The notes: a model not told the origin generated them from the letters alone. A DNA stretch of 64,000 nucleotides from Gaeumannomyces sp. JS-464 (GCA_002197995.1 NGZR01000001.1:10416001-10480000), one strand, 5' to 3'. Counted from the stretch's first letter, positions 44,692 to 55,913 are shown. Made by a program: numbers and translations.

Positions 44692-46552
44692 ACGTAGTTT
44701 ACAAGTAAATGGCGCACATAAGTAAGTGGCGCACCCACACCCGACCGCCAGTTAATCGACGCGCATGCCAACCTAATAACGCTAGGAATCCATTTAAACT
44801 ATTCGGAATTATATACATCGGACGTTTTTACTTCCTTTTGGCAAATGCGCGCATTATGTCCGGTTTTACCGCACGTGCTACATCGTCGACGAGTCGTCGT
44901 CGCCCTTTTTTTTTAACCCCTATAATCGCGCATTTTTTGCTATAATTGCCTATTTAGGTCCTGCTGGTTTAAAACATTTCGTATTTTTTTAACAATATGT
45001 AACCCTTTTTATCGAACACGTGTTTTTTTAGCTTTTCGGCGTTTGCTTAATGCTTCGTTCGCTTTGCGTAGCGAAGCAACTTCGGCCTTAAAAAAAGCCA
45101 TTTAATGCATTATCGAACTCGTCCTTTTCGTAAGCTAGTCCACAACCGCTAGCATAAATAACGGAAAGCTGCTTTGGTAATTGGAAATCCGAGTTTTAAT
45201 ATGTTCGGATTGCGAAGTTACGTTTTTAACTGTTTAAAGCGTTTTGAAAGTCCAAAGTTCGGCGTCGTTTAAAAGCTTTTTCGAAGGAGTTAAAGTTCGT
45301 AACTTTACATTTAACTTTTCCAAAACCGAATCCGGATTAAAAAAAGCAAAGCTAGCTTTTCGAAAACCTTTTTAAATATTTTTTTCAATTATAAAGTTAA
45401 AAAATGCCGCTTTAAACGCCGAAAAAAACTCGATTTTAATTACGTAACTAATGTGTAACTTTATTAAGCTTTCGATTTGTTAACCGAACGCTTTTTTTAA
45501 CAAGCCGAAATATTTAACGTTAAACGGTTAAAAAAAATAAAACAAATGCGAAGGTATGCAAAGCGTAATAATGTTATATTCTTAGCAATAAAATTCGAAA
45601 TCCGTCGAATAATAGCTTTCGTATCCGTTTAGCATTAATAAACAATGGCTGCCTTTTATGCGCGACGCAATATACTTATCGAAATGCTAAATCCATTTTA
45701 AGCCGAGCTCGTTCGTAATTCACCCGTTAACATTCGTTAAAATAACCCAATCGCGTGGAAAGCCTATTTTCGAATACCAATTAGCTAAATAGTATTGCTT
45801 TTTAACGATAATAAAAAAAAAAATCGCTTAACCGTAATAATTAACCTTTTAAATAACCGTAGCCCATTCCCGGTTGCTAAGCTAAACCAGTTTTGTTTTA
45901 TTACGGCTTTCCGATATTATAATAATTATAACGGTAACGATTATACTTATAAAAAAGCCGGTTTCGTCGAAGTTATAAATGTCGTTATTTAAAATGCTAT
46001 ATTTGGCTATAATATTCCGCATAAAGTCGAACTACGCAAAAACGAGCTTGGGATTTTCGCATTTAGCCTTTTGGTAGTCGTACTTTCGAATCCAGCGCGT
46101 ACCGAGCTTTACGCGGCGTTTAACGAAGTTCGCAACCCAGTTTTTACCGACGGCGCCCGCGTTACGTTCGGCGAGCAATCGGTTGGCTATATTTTTAACA
46201 CTAGAAAGCCGGGGAGGGAATGCTCGCGAATTTAGCTCGAATATGTATTTTATAAACGCATCCTTTTCGGATTCCGTTAATTTCCGTAATTTGGATACGT
46301 AATCGCGTCGAGCAGTTTGGCTAGCGCGTCGGCGACGCAGCGTGGTTTTAGGAACGTCGTAGATTTTGGCTGCCGAACGCACACTTAATATTAAATTAAA
46401 TTGGATTGCCCGTATAGCAAAAACAATTTTCGCTTTGGTAAATGTCGACGCTATTTGTGGTTGTTAAGAAATTAAAGTTGGAAATGAAAAACACGCGTCG
46501 CATTGGAAAACGCGCCACTTATTTGTGTGCGCCACTTATTTGTAAACTACGT
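44692..46552 (-). mobile_element. Fot1/pogo element B, full length
   Basis: 1,861 bp, flanked by TA on both sides (44690-44691, 46553-46554). The ends are ACGTAGTTTACAAGTAAATG (left) and ACGTAGTTTACAAATAAGTG (right, reverse-complemented), each followed by a second AAGTAAGTGGCGC-type motif. The size fits Fot1-like elements. The transposase gene runs on the minus strand. It is inserted in G2. Confidence 0.9.
44950..46440 (-). pseudogene. Fot1-family transposase remnant (copy B)
   Basis: The N-terminal helix-turn-helix ends RSAAKIYDVPKTTLRRRRAS; the CENP-B domain follows (KLTESEKDAFIKYIFELNSR, LLAERNAGAVGKNWVANFVK), then WIRKYDYQKAKCENPKLVF. The DDE region has YNFDETGFF (intact Asp-Glu) and MLNGYESYYSTDFE, where the second catalytic Asp reads Asn. 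The C-terminal coiled coil is RKANEALSKRRKAKK. It has several in-frame stops and a frame break in the first domain; not functional. Confidence 0.82.
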
Positions 46553-46554
46553 TA

Positions 46555-47790
46555 TCGTTTTTTCCTTTTAAATTTTTAAACCCGGAAATAATTTGCTGTT
46601 TTCCCTCGCTATCGTATTTAAGCTTTATAGCTTTAAATATACAAATGCTTCGTAATTTCCGAAAGTACTATCCGGTAACCTCCTTTTCGAACTAATATGT
46701 AATACATAGTTCGTCGTAATAATATATCCAGCTAAACGCTATTTTAAAACACAATTCCTTTTATATCGAGCTTTTTTACGTTCGTTAAAAGTTCGCTATT
46801 TAACGGTTATTATTTCGCTAAAAGCAATTAACTTTTATATGGCCAGCTTAACCGCATTTAAAACACTTTTCGTTTTTTAGGTTTTATTTTTGCTTTTTTT
46901 ACTGCTTTTATTACTGGTAAACGGCTTTCGCATTAAAGTTTATAAAGTCCGGGTGCGTTTTATAAACCGTAATGGGTTACGGTTTAGCCTTTTTTTAATT
47001 AGCCTTATTGTTTATACCGCGCTTTTAAAACCATATCCTTTTTTTCCTATTATCGTTTATATAGTTTATCGCTAATACGAATTGCGTTTTAAACGTAATC
47101 CGTAAAAAACTTTGGGCGGTCCTGCTTTGCGAGTTTATCTTTTACGTTTTCGCGCAATCCGTTGTAAAAATGCAGCATTAACGTAGCGTTGCTCCAGTTA
47201 AGCTTAATGCTAATTCGTTAAAAGTCCGCTGCATATTTTGCTGCAAGCCTTCGCTGTTTAAAAGCCAATAAGTTTTTTTCAGCAATTCGGGTTTCGTCGA
47301 TTATTCCGAACACTTTTCCGACCTTTTTTTTAAAAGTTTTAAAGCTGGCGAAAATAAGTTTGGTAGTTTTTTAGCTACTTTTATATCTTTTAAAATAATC
47401 GCTTTAAGCTGGTTAAAACCATTTTTTCACTTTGCCCTCCAGCTTAATAACAGCATAAGCGATTTTCTATTCCTCGTTTACGAATTGCTGTTTGTAAAAC
47501 TTAAAATAGCTTTTGCATTCGGTAAAAAACGTTTTAAATTTGCCGTCCTCCTTTTCGTAAAAATCCGAAAACGGAAACTTGTACGCTCGAATTGCGATAA
47601 ACGTTTCGAAGGATAGCAATTTCGTGGTAAATTGCTTTACCTCGGCTTAACCTCGGGCGAGCTCGTCCGCTATAAGCTTAAAAAGGCTAACCGTGTTAGC
47701 GGCTTCGTCGAGGTTGTATTTAACATCGTTAAAAGTGAAAACCGTGGTTTTTTCCTTTTTAGGCTTTTTACTGCTGCTTGCTATAACTGC
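46555..47790 (-). pseudogene. G2 gag remnant
   Basis: Minus strand; homologous along its length to 57,300-58,500 of G3. It includes a decayed zinc knuckle (KCG then GHIKVNC) near 46840-46870 and the upstream capsid-like region. Numerous TAA/TAG codons. Confidence 0.65.
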
Positions 47791-47833
47791 ACTATCCTCT
47801 TTCCAATAAGGTATTAAATAAAATCAGTTAAAA

Positions 47834-48283
47834 TGTTACAATTAAGGGTTTGCTTTTAAAGTAAAGCATTTCGGGGGTGGAAAGGACAGTATCGCTGGTA
47901 CTAGTGGATAAAAAAACACGTAATTTAAAAGGACAATCTAATTGCTTGCTTTAAGGGATGCTTAAAAGCTAACTTAAGTTAACTAATGCCGAAGCTTTAG
48001 TTAAAGCTATTTAAAATAATAAGAAATCCATCCTTTATATATACGCTGCTTTTTGCTTTAGGTTGGGGTGGATTTGTAATTTTGCTACAAATTTATAAAT
48101 CCCTTTTAAATTTGTTACTTTGTTACAAATTCATAGATTTTTTTTTGGATTTGTTGCTTTATTATAAATTTATAAATCCTTTTTTTGTTTACGTAACTCC
48201 ACGTGACCAAAGCGGGGCGGAAGCACCACTTCGGGGCCCCTTTTTATCCTGCTGTTTTAAAGGCCTGCGTGCTGGTCGTAACA
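47834..48283 (-). repeat. LTR of G2 (right, 5' LTR)
   Basis: 450 bp; on the minus strand begins TGTTACGACCAGCACGC and ends TTAATTGTAACA. It is less mutated than the copy at 35345. Confidence 0.85.
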
Positions 48284-50024
48284 CCCTGCTTACGAACGGC
48301 CGGCGTAATCCCACTTTACGCGCGCGTGGGAAGCCCGTTAGCGGTTTTTAAAAGCCGCGATTTTGTGCCCCGTTTGCAAGCGAGTTGCTTGTTTAACTTG
48401 GGCTAACGTTAATCGAAAAAAAAAGGTCGTACGTTTTAAAAAATCCGTAATTCCCTTCGGCGCCGGCGGTACTAATTACGCCTTAATTAAGGTTGTATTT
48501 GGTATAGCAACAAGCCTATTGCCGTCGGGAAAGCCAAACGGTTTGTTGCAAATAGTTAATTAAGCTCGTTTATTTAAAAAACTTTTTTATAAGCTTATTT
48601 ATGGCTTTCTTATGCGCTTAACGGTTTTTGGCATAAACGACGTGCTTCCAAAAGGTAAAAAAGCCGGCCCGGGTATGGGAAACCTCGTGTTAATAGGCAT
48701 TTAAGCCTTAAGCAAACTAAATCCGTCGGTAACTATTGTTAAAAGTACGTAAATCCTCCTCGTTAGCCTTGTTAGCCTCGCCCTCGTTAGGGCCCGGCCC
48801 GGCCCCCAACTTTCGCCGGGCTTTGTTTTGGGAGTTTTAATTAGGCGATCCTTTAAGGGCTTCCGCGGCCGCAAATTTGCTTCATTTCTTTTTTATTTAA
48901 GGATAACGTCGGCGTTTATATGATAAACGCAAAGCTGCATTTTTGCGAGGGAAAACGGGCTTAAAAGCCGGTGCGCAAGCGGGAATTTAAGTCCGTAAAA
49001 GCGACTTTAAGGGCGGGGATTTCGAAGGTTGATAAAAAATCGCGAAAAGCACCAAAAAGCCAAAGGAAAGTCGCCTCCGTCTCGTTATTTATTAGCCTCC
49101 AAAAAGCCGGTATCGTCGTGCGTTCGTTAGTTAGGATTACAGCCGTTAAAAGGTGCATATTATTGCGGTTCGTTTTATAGGTAACGTCGATTTGGAGGCA
49201 GTGCGGGTTAGCTCGAAGGAAAAGGACGGCTTTTTCGTATGCCCAAGCAACGCCGGCAAAGGTGGTAGTCGTTTTTGGATCTCCCTAAAGGAAGTCGGGC
49301 GGGTTAAAGGCTTTAAATACGACTTCCGGGTCGCTTAAAACCCGCACCAAAGCCGCGGCAAGTTTATATCCGTTAACCTCCGCCTTCCTATAGGCCGCCT
49401 TATATCTGTATAACGTTGGTAAGCTCCAAGGCACGGTAGGAAAACGGGCCCGGCAAAAGTCGAGTATCGATCGCGTGCGGATGGTAAAGTTTTCGAATAA
49501 AAGGTGTAGGAACCTCCAGTGCCTATTGGTAAAGGCTAAAGCCTGTTGGCGAACGGAAGGCCTTATTGCGTTAGGAGGGAGGCGACCGTGGCCTTAGTGG
49601 GTAAAACTCGTCATTCTGGCGCTCCAAAGGCCTCCGTTAGCCTCAAGGCGTTGCACAACAAAGCCGTACGTGCAGTTGGATATCTGGGAGGTGCTTGTGC
49701 GCAAACGGAGGGCCCGGGAAGCCCGCGGCCGTGGCCGGAAGAAGCACCCGGCCTCGAGCTTTTTAAGGCCTTGGAAGTCGGATTGCGATCGCACGGTTGT
49801 TACTTGGATCCCTTCGGCGTCGAAATAGGCGCTCATAGCTTGCATAAGGGCCTCGTAGGTAGGGTAAAGGGTTGAAAGGACCCCCACGGGGTTAGCGGTC
49901 CAGGGAGGCCGTCCCAGTCCGTTGGGGGGGTTGCAGCCTCGTCAAAGGCCGGCCCAGCCTCGGCGGGAATCGAACCCGCGGCCTCGCCGTCGTCGTCGCT
50001 CGAGATCGTGATCACTTCGTTCAT
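48284..50024 (-). pseudogene. Mutator-like (MULE) transposase, decayed 3' part
   Basis: Minus strand, start MNEVITISSDDDGEAAGSIP at 50024. An N-terminal domain follows (TYEALMQAMSAYFDAEGIQV, QSDFQGLKKLEAGC), then the MULE catalytic core: NPHCLQIDVTYKTNRNNMHL, LTNERTTIPAFWRLINNETE, ALKVAFTDLNSRLRTGF. The first Asp and the DLN/DLD Asp of the DDE triad are visible. One frame correction is needed near 49870. The 5' end is GC-rich and almost normal, while from about 49,350 downward RIP-type stops accumulate, and the sequence ends at the G2 LTR (48283). The C-terminal domain and terminal repeats were not found. Confidence 0.72.
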
Positions 50025-50215
50025 GGTGGCGGTTGTTAAAAAATGGATCAAAAATGGCACCAAGTTCAATTTGCAGGCAAAATTACGTGGGCTGCGAAAC
50101 CGGAAGCCACAGGCATTGCACGGGCCAAAAGTGGGGCGGAGTGCGTGTGGGAGCAAAAAGGGTGCGTGCCCGGGAAGGGCCTTATCCAGAAATCGACAGG
50201 GACGCGGCGACCGCC

Positions 50216-50451
50216 ATGTCTCCCGCAAGACGGAGAAGCAGCGTATCCTGGATAGGATTCAGGTTTTGGAGACAGAGATTGCAGACTTGCGTAGTCGGCT
50301 ACACGATATAATAGCGGCTGAAATTGCGCATTATGCCGAGATCCAAGAAGCTCTCCAAGAGGAGGAGCCTTTCATCTGCGCAATGCACCACAACCGGATG
50401 GGCGGCCCATTTTGTATAGGGGTGATGGGAAGGGAAGCAGGAGATAAATGA
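50216..50451 (+). CDS. Possible small coiled-coil protein
   Basis: If one C is missing near 50223 (CCCGC for CCCCGC), the ATG at 50216 opens MSPRKTEKQRILDRIQVLET and continues through a heptad-rich stretch (EIADLRSRLHDIIAAEIAHY) to a TGA at 50449-50451, about 79 residues. Without that base the ATG frame is short. It sits head-to-head with the MULE transposase and upstream of the tannase gene. Not recognised; it could be part of the MULE cargo or a chance frame. Confidence 0.35.
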
Positions 50452-50590
50452 GAGTCCGTTGACTGTCTAAGAACCAGTGTCTGCTCCTCACCTGTGACCC
50501 GAATCCCAATGGCGGCTGGTCACGTGGACCTCCGTCAAAAATCCGGCCCTCCTCGCGCCCAAACTCCCACCTCCATCCCCTCACCGCAAA

Positions 50591-52239
50591 ATGCGTCACA
50601 TATGCTTGCTCGCCTTCTGGGCTACGGCCTCTGCAGCCTCCTTCTCGGAGAGATGCCTGTCCTTCGAACCTGAGAAGATCCTGGTGTCTACTCGCGCGCG
50701 GCTGGAACACGTCCTCGCAAACACGACCCTCCAGCTCGAGAGCGTCGCCTCATGCAACCGACGCAGCCAGGCGGTCGGGACGGAGCTCTGCCGCGTGGCC
50801 CTGCAGATCGCAACCTCGAGCCGCTCGAGTATCAGCTTTGAGCTGTGGCTGCCGGCGCAGTGGGGTGGGAGGCTGCTCGCGACCGGCAACGGTGGCGTAG
50901 ACGGATGTGAGTGCGCAGTCAACGCCACCCAGTTCGAGCCGTACTCATAATCTCTAGGTATCAAATATGAAGACCTCGCCTACGGCGCAGCCCAGGGGTT
51001 CGCTGTCGTAGGAACCAACAACGGCCACAACGGCACGACCGGCGTCGACTTTCTGAACAACCCCGACGTCATCCAAGACTTTTCCTATAGAGCGTGAGTG
51101 CAGAAGCCTCTTGTGCGGCAGAAAGGCTCAGCTGACCGTACAGCCTCCACACCGGGACGACCGCGGCCAAGACGCTGGTCCAAGCCTTTTACGGCACCGC
51201 CCCCGGCCGCTCATACTACATTGGCTGTTCGCTGGGCGGCCGCATGGGCCTCAGCGCCGCCGAGAGGTTCCCCGCCGACTACGATGGCATCGTGGCAGGC
51301 GCGCCCGCTGTCGACTTCAACCATCTGTATGGCTCCCGGGCCAACTTCTTCGCCATCACAGGCGGGCCAGAGTCTCCTGAGTACATCCCTATCGGCACTT
51401 GGACCGGCCTGATCCACCGAGAGGTCCTCAAGCAGTGCGACGGCATCGACGGCGTCGTGGACGGCATCATCGAGGTAGCCAGAAAGTGTCATTTCGACCC
51501 GTCGAGTCTCCTGTGCCCGACAGACCAAGCGTCGGCCTGCCTCAGCGCCGCGCAAGTGAAGCAGGTCCAGCAGGTCTACGCAGCGTACACATACCTCGAC
51601 GGCACGCTCATTTTCCCGCGCATAAACCCCGGAAACGAGCTCAAGGCTGTGGAAGGGCTCCTGGCGGGCAAGCCATTTAGCTCCTCCGTCGAGTGGTTCC
51701 GATACGCCATCCTCAACAACCCAGACTGGGACCCAGCGACTTACAGACTGGACGACGTCAAGCTGGCCGAGCAGCTCAACCCCTCCGACATCAAGACCTA
51801 CCCCCAGGCGCTGCCCGAGTTCAAGCAGCGCGGCGGCAAATTCTCGCCTACCACGGAGGCCAAGACCACCAGATCACATCATTCAACACGGAGCGGTTCT
51901 GGGAGGCATGGCGAGGACAGACTCAGGACTGGCAGACTACTTCCGCTTCTTCCGCATCTCAGGGATGAACCACTGCAGCGGCGGGCCAGAGCGTGGGTTT
52001 TCGGCCAAGGGGGCAACGCGGCCGCTGGGATTCCGTTCGACCCGGAGCAGAACGTGCTGGCAGCACTGGTGGAATGGGTGGAGAAAAGCGCTGCGCCCGA
52101 GACGATGACCGGGACAAAGTTTGTTGGAGACGATCCGTCCCAAGGCATCGACTTCCAACGAGCCCATTGTAGATATCCGCTCGAACAGACGTATGTAGGC
52201 GGGGAAAGTAAACGCGCCGCCAGCTGGCGATGTAGATAG
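50591..52239 (+). CDS. Tannase/feruloyl esterase family protein
   Basis: Secreted esterase of the tannase family, probably hydrolysing gallate or ferulate esters of plant material. The signal peptide is MRHICLLAFWATASAASF. Exons are 50591-50906, 50958-51093 and 51144-52239, with introns of 51 and 50 nt in good phase (GGVDG-C-IKYEDLAYGAA; FSYRA-LHTGTTAAKT). The nucleophile is in YIGCSLGGRMGLS, the acid in the AYHGGQDHQIT region, and the His in SGMNHCSGGP. Paired cysteines flanking the triad follow the family. Around 51840-52010 three single bases are missing (near 51845, 51910 and 51990); they add up to three, so the frame recovers for the C terminus (IPFDPEQNVLAALVEWVEKS to SWRCR). I read this as a real gene with sequence errors, but true decay is possible next to a RIP block. 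Confidence 0.8.
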
Positions 52240-52628
52240 CCTTGTGAGGATTTATGACTAATCAGCCTATGGCTGTTTTCCGAACTCCATTGGCCAGGCC
52301 AGATGCCCAGTCGTCTGAAATCTCGTGCATCTCGTGCATCTCGTGTATCTCCCGTCGTCTATCTTGGCCTATCTGCACCTATCTGCTCTTCCCGTCGTCT
52401 TCTGCACTTATCTGCTCTTTCTTCGTCTATCTCGTTCCATCTTCGTCTATCTGCCGGCTTATCTTCGGATATCGCCCTCGCTTTTCCTATATATTTCTCT
52501 CCTCCCTTCCTTCCCCTCCTCCACCCTTTCTCCCTCCTCAGCTCACGCTCCCGCCAAAGAACCTTCGTCAAAGAAAAGCCCCATCACACTCATCATGGCC
52601 GCGCCATGGGACGGTGAAAACTTCAGTG

Positions 52629-53168
52629 ATGCTGGAGATGGATGAGGAAGTCAGACTGACAGAAATGTATGCTCAGATGGCAGAGAGGTCCAAGATCCTG
52701 GCCGTGTCCCGAGCTCCTCCGGTCGAGCCCATGACGGAGGCTGAGGCCGAGGAGCTGAAGCTCCGATCCTGGGAGGAGCTCGGCCACTCAACGCCCTTCC
52801 CCGGCTGCGACCCCTTCGAGATCCCTGTCCTAGAGCAGGAGATGCGCAGCTTCGTCACCCCCGAGATTATCGAGCAAGCCGAGTCGTCTCTTCCTGTGGG
52901 CATCAAGCTCACTCTCAACAAGCACTCCGGCCCGCACCCGTTTCCGTCTGTCAAAGAGCCTTGCGTGGCCAGGCTCTGCGTCTGGTTCGATGGAAAGGTT
53001 AACCCCAGGACTTCGTGCCAGCAGTTTTAGCTTGCGAAGGTCTGGGTTATGATGATGGAATTCAGGGCCCGGCTGAAGCAAGGGGAGTCGGCCCCTGTTT
53101 CCTCCTTCCTCGATGCGGCCTGGGAAGATGAGGTGGAGAAAGCCAGCAAGAGAATTGCGGCCGTCTAG
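52629..53168 (+). pseudogene. Hypothetical protein interrupted by TAG
   Basis: The frame begins MLEMDEEVRLTEMYAQMAER. A better start, MAAPWDGENFSDAGDG at 52595, is one frame off and may join it. The sequence is acidic (MTEAEAEELKLRSWEELGHS) with CDPFEIPVLEQEMRSFVTPE and CVARLCVWFDGKVNP. A TAG at 53028-53030 stops it after CQQF, but the same frame continues as a plausible protein (KVWVMMMEFRARLKQGE, EKASKRIAAV) to TAG at 53166-53168. A CAG-to-TAG change would explain the break. I do not recognise the family. The CT-rich leader at 52,310-52,560 looks like a fungal promoter. Confidence 0.45.
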
Positions 53169-54960
53169 GTGGCCGAGGCGGTTTCTGTGACGGAAGCTAT
53201 AAGGAATAGACGTCGTGGTTTGGTCAATCACACTAGGAAATCACATCAAGAGGTCACATCAGGGATCACATTCGATAGCGCAGATCGGTGTATTTCACAG
53301 CATGAACGAAGTGGCTCGTTAGCCTAGATCGATCTACTCTGCCACGTCTCGTTGTCCTCCATCTCTATCTAACGCCAGCTAACCCTTACTGTGCTCTCGC
53401 CACCGAGGCTTCCTAAACCTCCAGTCTGACCGTGAATAGTTCACGCAGCCAGGCGAGCTGCACCATGTGACGTTCCGGAAGCCGGAATCCTTGGTGACGC
53501 CGTACGAGGCCGGATCGAAGGCGGCGCACCACTCGTATATCCAGGAGTCGAGATTGCGAAAAACAGCAAACATGGCCCCCCATTTGACGGCAATGTATGA
53601 AATAACGGGTTTTAAAGCTTTCAAATATTGGCCAAACAGCATATACCGAGCTAGAGCGTCTTCCGAGCCGCATATTAAAGTGAAGACTTTATGGGTCTTG
53701 GCAAAAGCCTCGCGCCCCGAGCTGGACGTTTAGGGTCCTGGTGTGCAGGTGCTCTGCCGCCACAATACCGGGACGCCTTAACAAGAAAAAACGCTCCGAG
53801 CCTTCGTACTAGACGCAGCCGCAGTTCCGGGGGTTTATGTAGCGCAGCTCCGGGAGGTCGCCAGGTGTTTTCGGAAGCATAATATACCTTTTTACAATTT
53901 GGCGTATTTCCCCCAGCTGGTTTTGGAAATGCCGTGCCGTAGGTTTGCGGTCCGGTAGCACTGGTATGTTCGTGTACCAGCTCCGATTTAGGTTTTTTTT
54001 TAGCCATTTTTATAGATTTTTTTCCGCCAGTATGGGTTTGGAGCCGCAACACGTGGTATTATAGTTTGGGTGGTTGCATAACGTTAAGGTTTTATTAATA
54101 ACGGTTTTCCTCGATCCCGGCCCTGGCGGCGCTAATCGTTTGATGTTATAACCAAGCTTTTCGAGGTTAACTGTTTTATGCTCGCAAATTCGCAGCCGAC
54201 CTTCGTGCGTAATGCATATCCTTTTCTTTTGGGTTTTGCTTGCGGTTATACCCGTAAAGAAAAGCTAGGCTTAATGCTTTATCCCACACTTTTCGCAGTA
54301 AAAATAGGTATTAAATGCAGCGGCGCATTTTTTTTTTTTCGAAATCTGGTTAGGCAGTTGCCCACACGCAATCGCTGCAAAAATTCGGCAGTTTTTCGTA
54401 AATGCTCGTACGGAATTAGTCCCGTTCCGTTACTAACCGCATTGGCTTCCCCAACCTTGCATGGCTGAAAAAAAAAACTCGAGGTATGGCGAAAACGGGA
54501 GCGGCTTTCGATATTTAAAACGTGAAAATACGGCTAAAATGGATAATGGCAAACGGTATATAGGACTTCGTGCTTTGTTATGGAGGAGGGCTGCCACAAA
54601 GGGGTTTAGCCTGGTCGTAATCACCGTGGGAGTGCCGGGTGCGGTTTTAGCTGCGTTTTCCGAATCCTTTAACTGGCATGCCCTTATTGCGTCTTTGTAT
54701 GTCGGTGGGAGTTCCCGCCCGCAGTGAAACGATTTGCTATATTCGGCGCCCATCCTGCTCGACGGTTTAAAGGCTATTAAACCTAAAGAGATAGGCTAGC
54801 GGGAAGAAAGTGTGGGAGATGTGCTAAGCCATAATGCTTTCTCCGAAAGAGGAAGTGGCGGGTAGGATCCTATTATTGGCCTAAGGCCAATCTAATGCTA
54901 CAGTGGGCGTTTTGGTGCCCACTGCGTCCTAATTCTGCTTTCAAAAATGATGACCAGAGC
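53169..54960 (-). other. Decayed repeat-derived reading frames
   Basis: The minus strand holds consecutive but broken protein-like frames: about 54,753-54,430 (FHCGRELPPTYKDAIRACQL), 54,400-54,330 with a Cys-containing NFCSDCVWA section that looks like a decayed zinc knuckle, 54,052-53,675 (HEHTSATGPQTYGTAFPKPA) and 53,642-53,380 (VISYIAVKWGAMFAVFRNLD). Stops are RIP-type. The layout suggests a degraded retroelement, but I cannot assign its class and saw no terminal repeats. The first 200 bp (53,169-53,380) hold nothing. Confidence 0.4.
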
Positions 54961-55016
54961 CGATTTCCTCCCATCCTTTGCTTATACTGTTTGCGTGAAC
55001 TGCCCGTGTGAACGTT

Positions 55017-55400
55017 TCAGTTGGAGGGCTTGGCGGGCGTCGAGGTGTTGCCTCCTGCCATCTCCTCCTCCTTCTTGACCAGCTCTTGGATTTCGGCCAG
55101 CTTAGCCAGCATCGCTTTGCGCTCCTCCTCGTCCTTTTTGATTTTCTTTTGGAGAATGACCAAGTGAGACTGCAAAGCCTCGCGTCGAGCCACTCTGGAT
55201 TAGCTTCGTCGATTAGTCACCTCCATAAGCTTCATGGCTGCCACATGCAGAATCGGCTCCTCAAACGCAGTTACCTCCATGTATCGGACTGGTTTCCATC
55301 CTGGCATCCCCGCCCACGTATATAGTCGGGCCGCCCGGCTAGCCGCCTTAGTGATTCGTCCTGAGACAAAAGATCCATAGTACCGTCCGATCCAATACAA
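55017..55400 (-). pseudogene. Coiled-coil protein fragment with one TAA
   Basis: A 127-codon frame on the minus strand, MYWIGRYYGSFVSGRITKAA at the start and the coiled coil LQKKIKKDEEERKAMLAKLA, then EIQELVKKEEEM, ending NTSTPAKPSN. It is broken only by TAA at 55200-55202, consistent with a RIP-type CAA-to-TAA change. The C-terminal half is GC-rich and well preserved. Part of the 5' half is also found near 32,600-32,760. Family not recognised. Confidence 0.45.
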
Positions 55401-55589
55401 CCACTAAAGCCATTAACAAAAGTGTTATAATTCTTAAAAGCAGTTGTATTTGTGGTAGTTATAAGCTGGCTTGGGGTGGTTAGAAATAAGCGGTAAAGCA
55501 TGTGGACACAAAGATGGCTTGGGGTGGTTAAATACGCGCAAGGAAGTGGAGATTTAAGCAAGTTAAAACCGAAGCCATCCGAAGCTTTT

Positions 55590-55780
55590 GGGGCTGTTTA
55601 ACACTAAATCGGTTTTTTGGTTTTTCCATACTATTTTTGAAAACCGCTTAAAAACCGGTTTAGGGGTCCGGGGTAACCCCCTTGTGAAAATCCTCGGAAA
55701 ACTTGCCAGAAGTATCTTTTCCCTTCCTAAGCTACGAGTCGCGTTGCCGCGGGCCCGGCCACCTCCGGTGCCACCTTTTT
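55590..55780. mobile_element. Fragment of a second Harbinger-type MITE copy
   Basis: GGTTTTTCCATACTATTTTT at 55617 and the following AAAACCGCTTAAAAACCGG match the reverse complement of the right end of the 31,812-32,501 element. Its outer end is GGGGCTGTTTAACAC. The far end was not located. Confidence 0.55.
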
Positions 55781-55913
55781 TGCCATCCTTTTTTGCCACC
55801 TCTTTTATTACCTTAGCTAGGGCTTTACCCCGTTAAATATATAAAGCCGGCCACCTTCCCGCTTTTTAAAAAGGTTTTAACTTGGAAAATTTAAAGCCCC
55901 GAAATGGGCGCCC

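Larger units (their letters stand above)
35345..48283 (-). mobile_element. LTR retrotransposon G2 (Ty3/gypsy-like), with nested elements
   Basis: Bounded by two same-orientation LTRs of 449 and 450 bp (35345-35793 and 47834-48283). Read on the minus strand it runs 5' LTR, gag (46.6-47.8 kb), integrase (43.4-44.7 kb), an oppositely oriented accessory frame, 3' LTR. G1 (36705-43370) and Fot B (44692-46552) are inserted in it; without them it is about 4.4 kb. No reverse transcriptase or RNase H remnant is seen between gag and integrase, so it is an internally deleted copy. The flanking bases (AAGCG left, CCCTG right) do not form a duplication, so the two LTRs may have been brought together by recombination. 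Confidence 0.7.

Noticed and set aside
51840..52010. Tannase as a clear pseudogene
   Set aside because: Three single-base losses sum to three, all conserved motifs including the catalytic His remain, and the error type matches that in housekeeping genes; kept as a gene with a caution.
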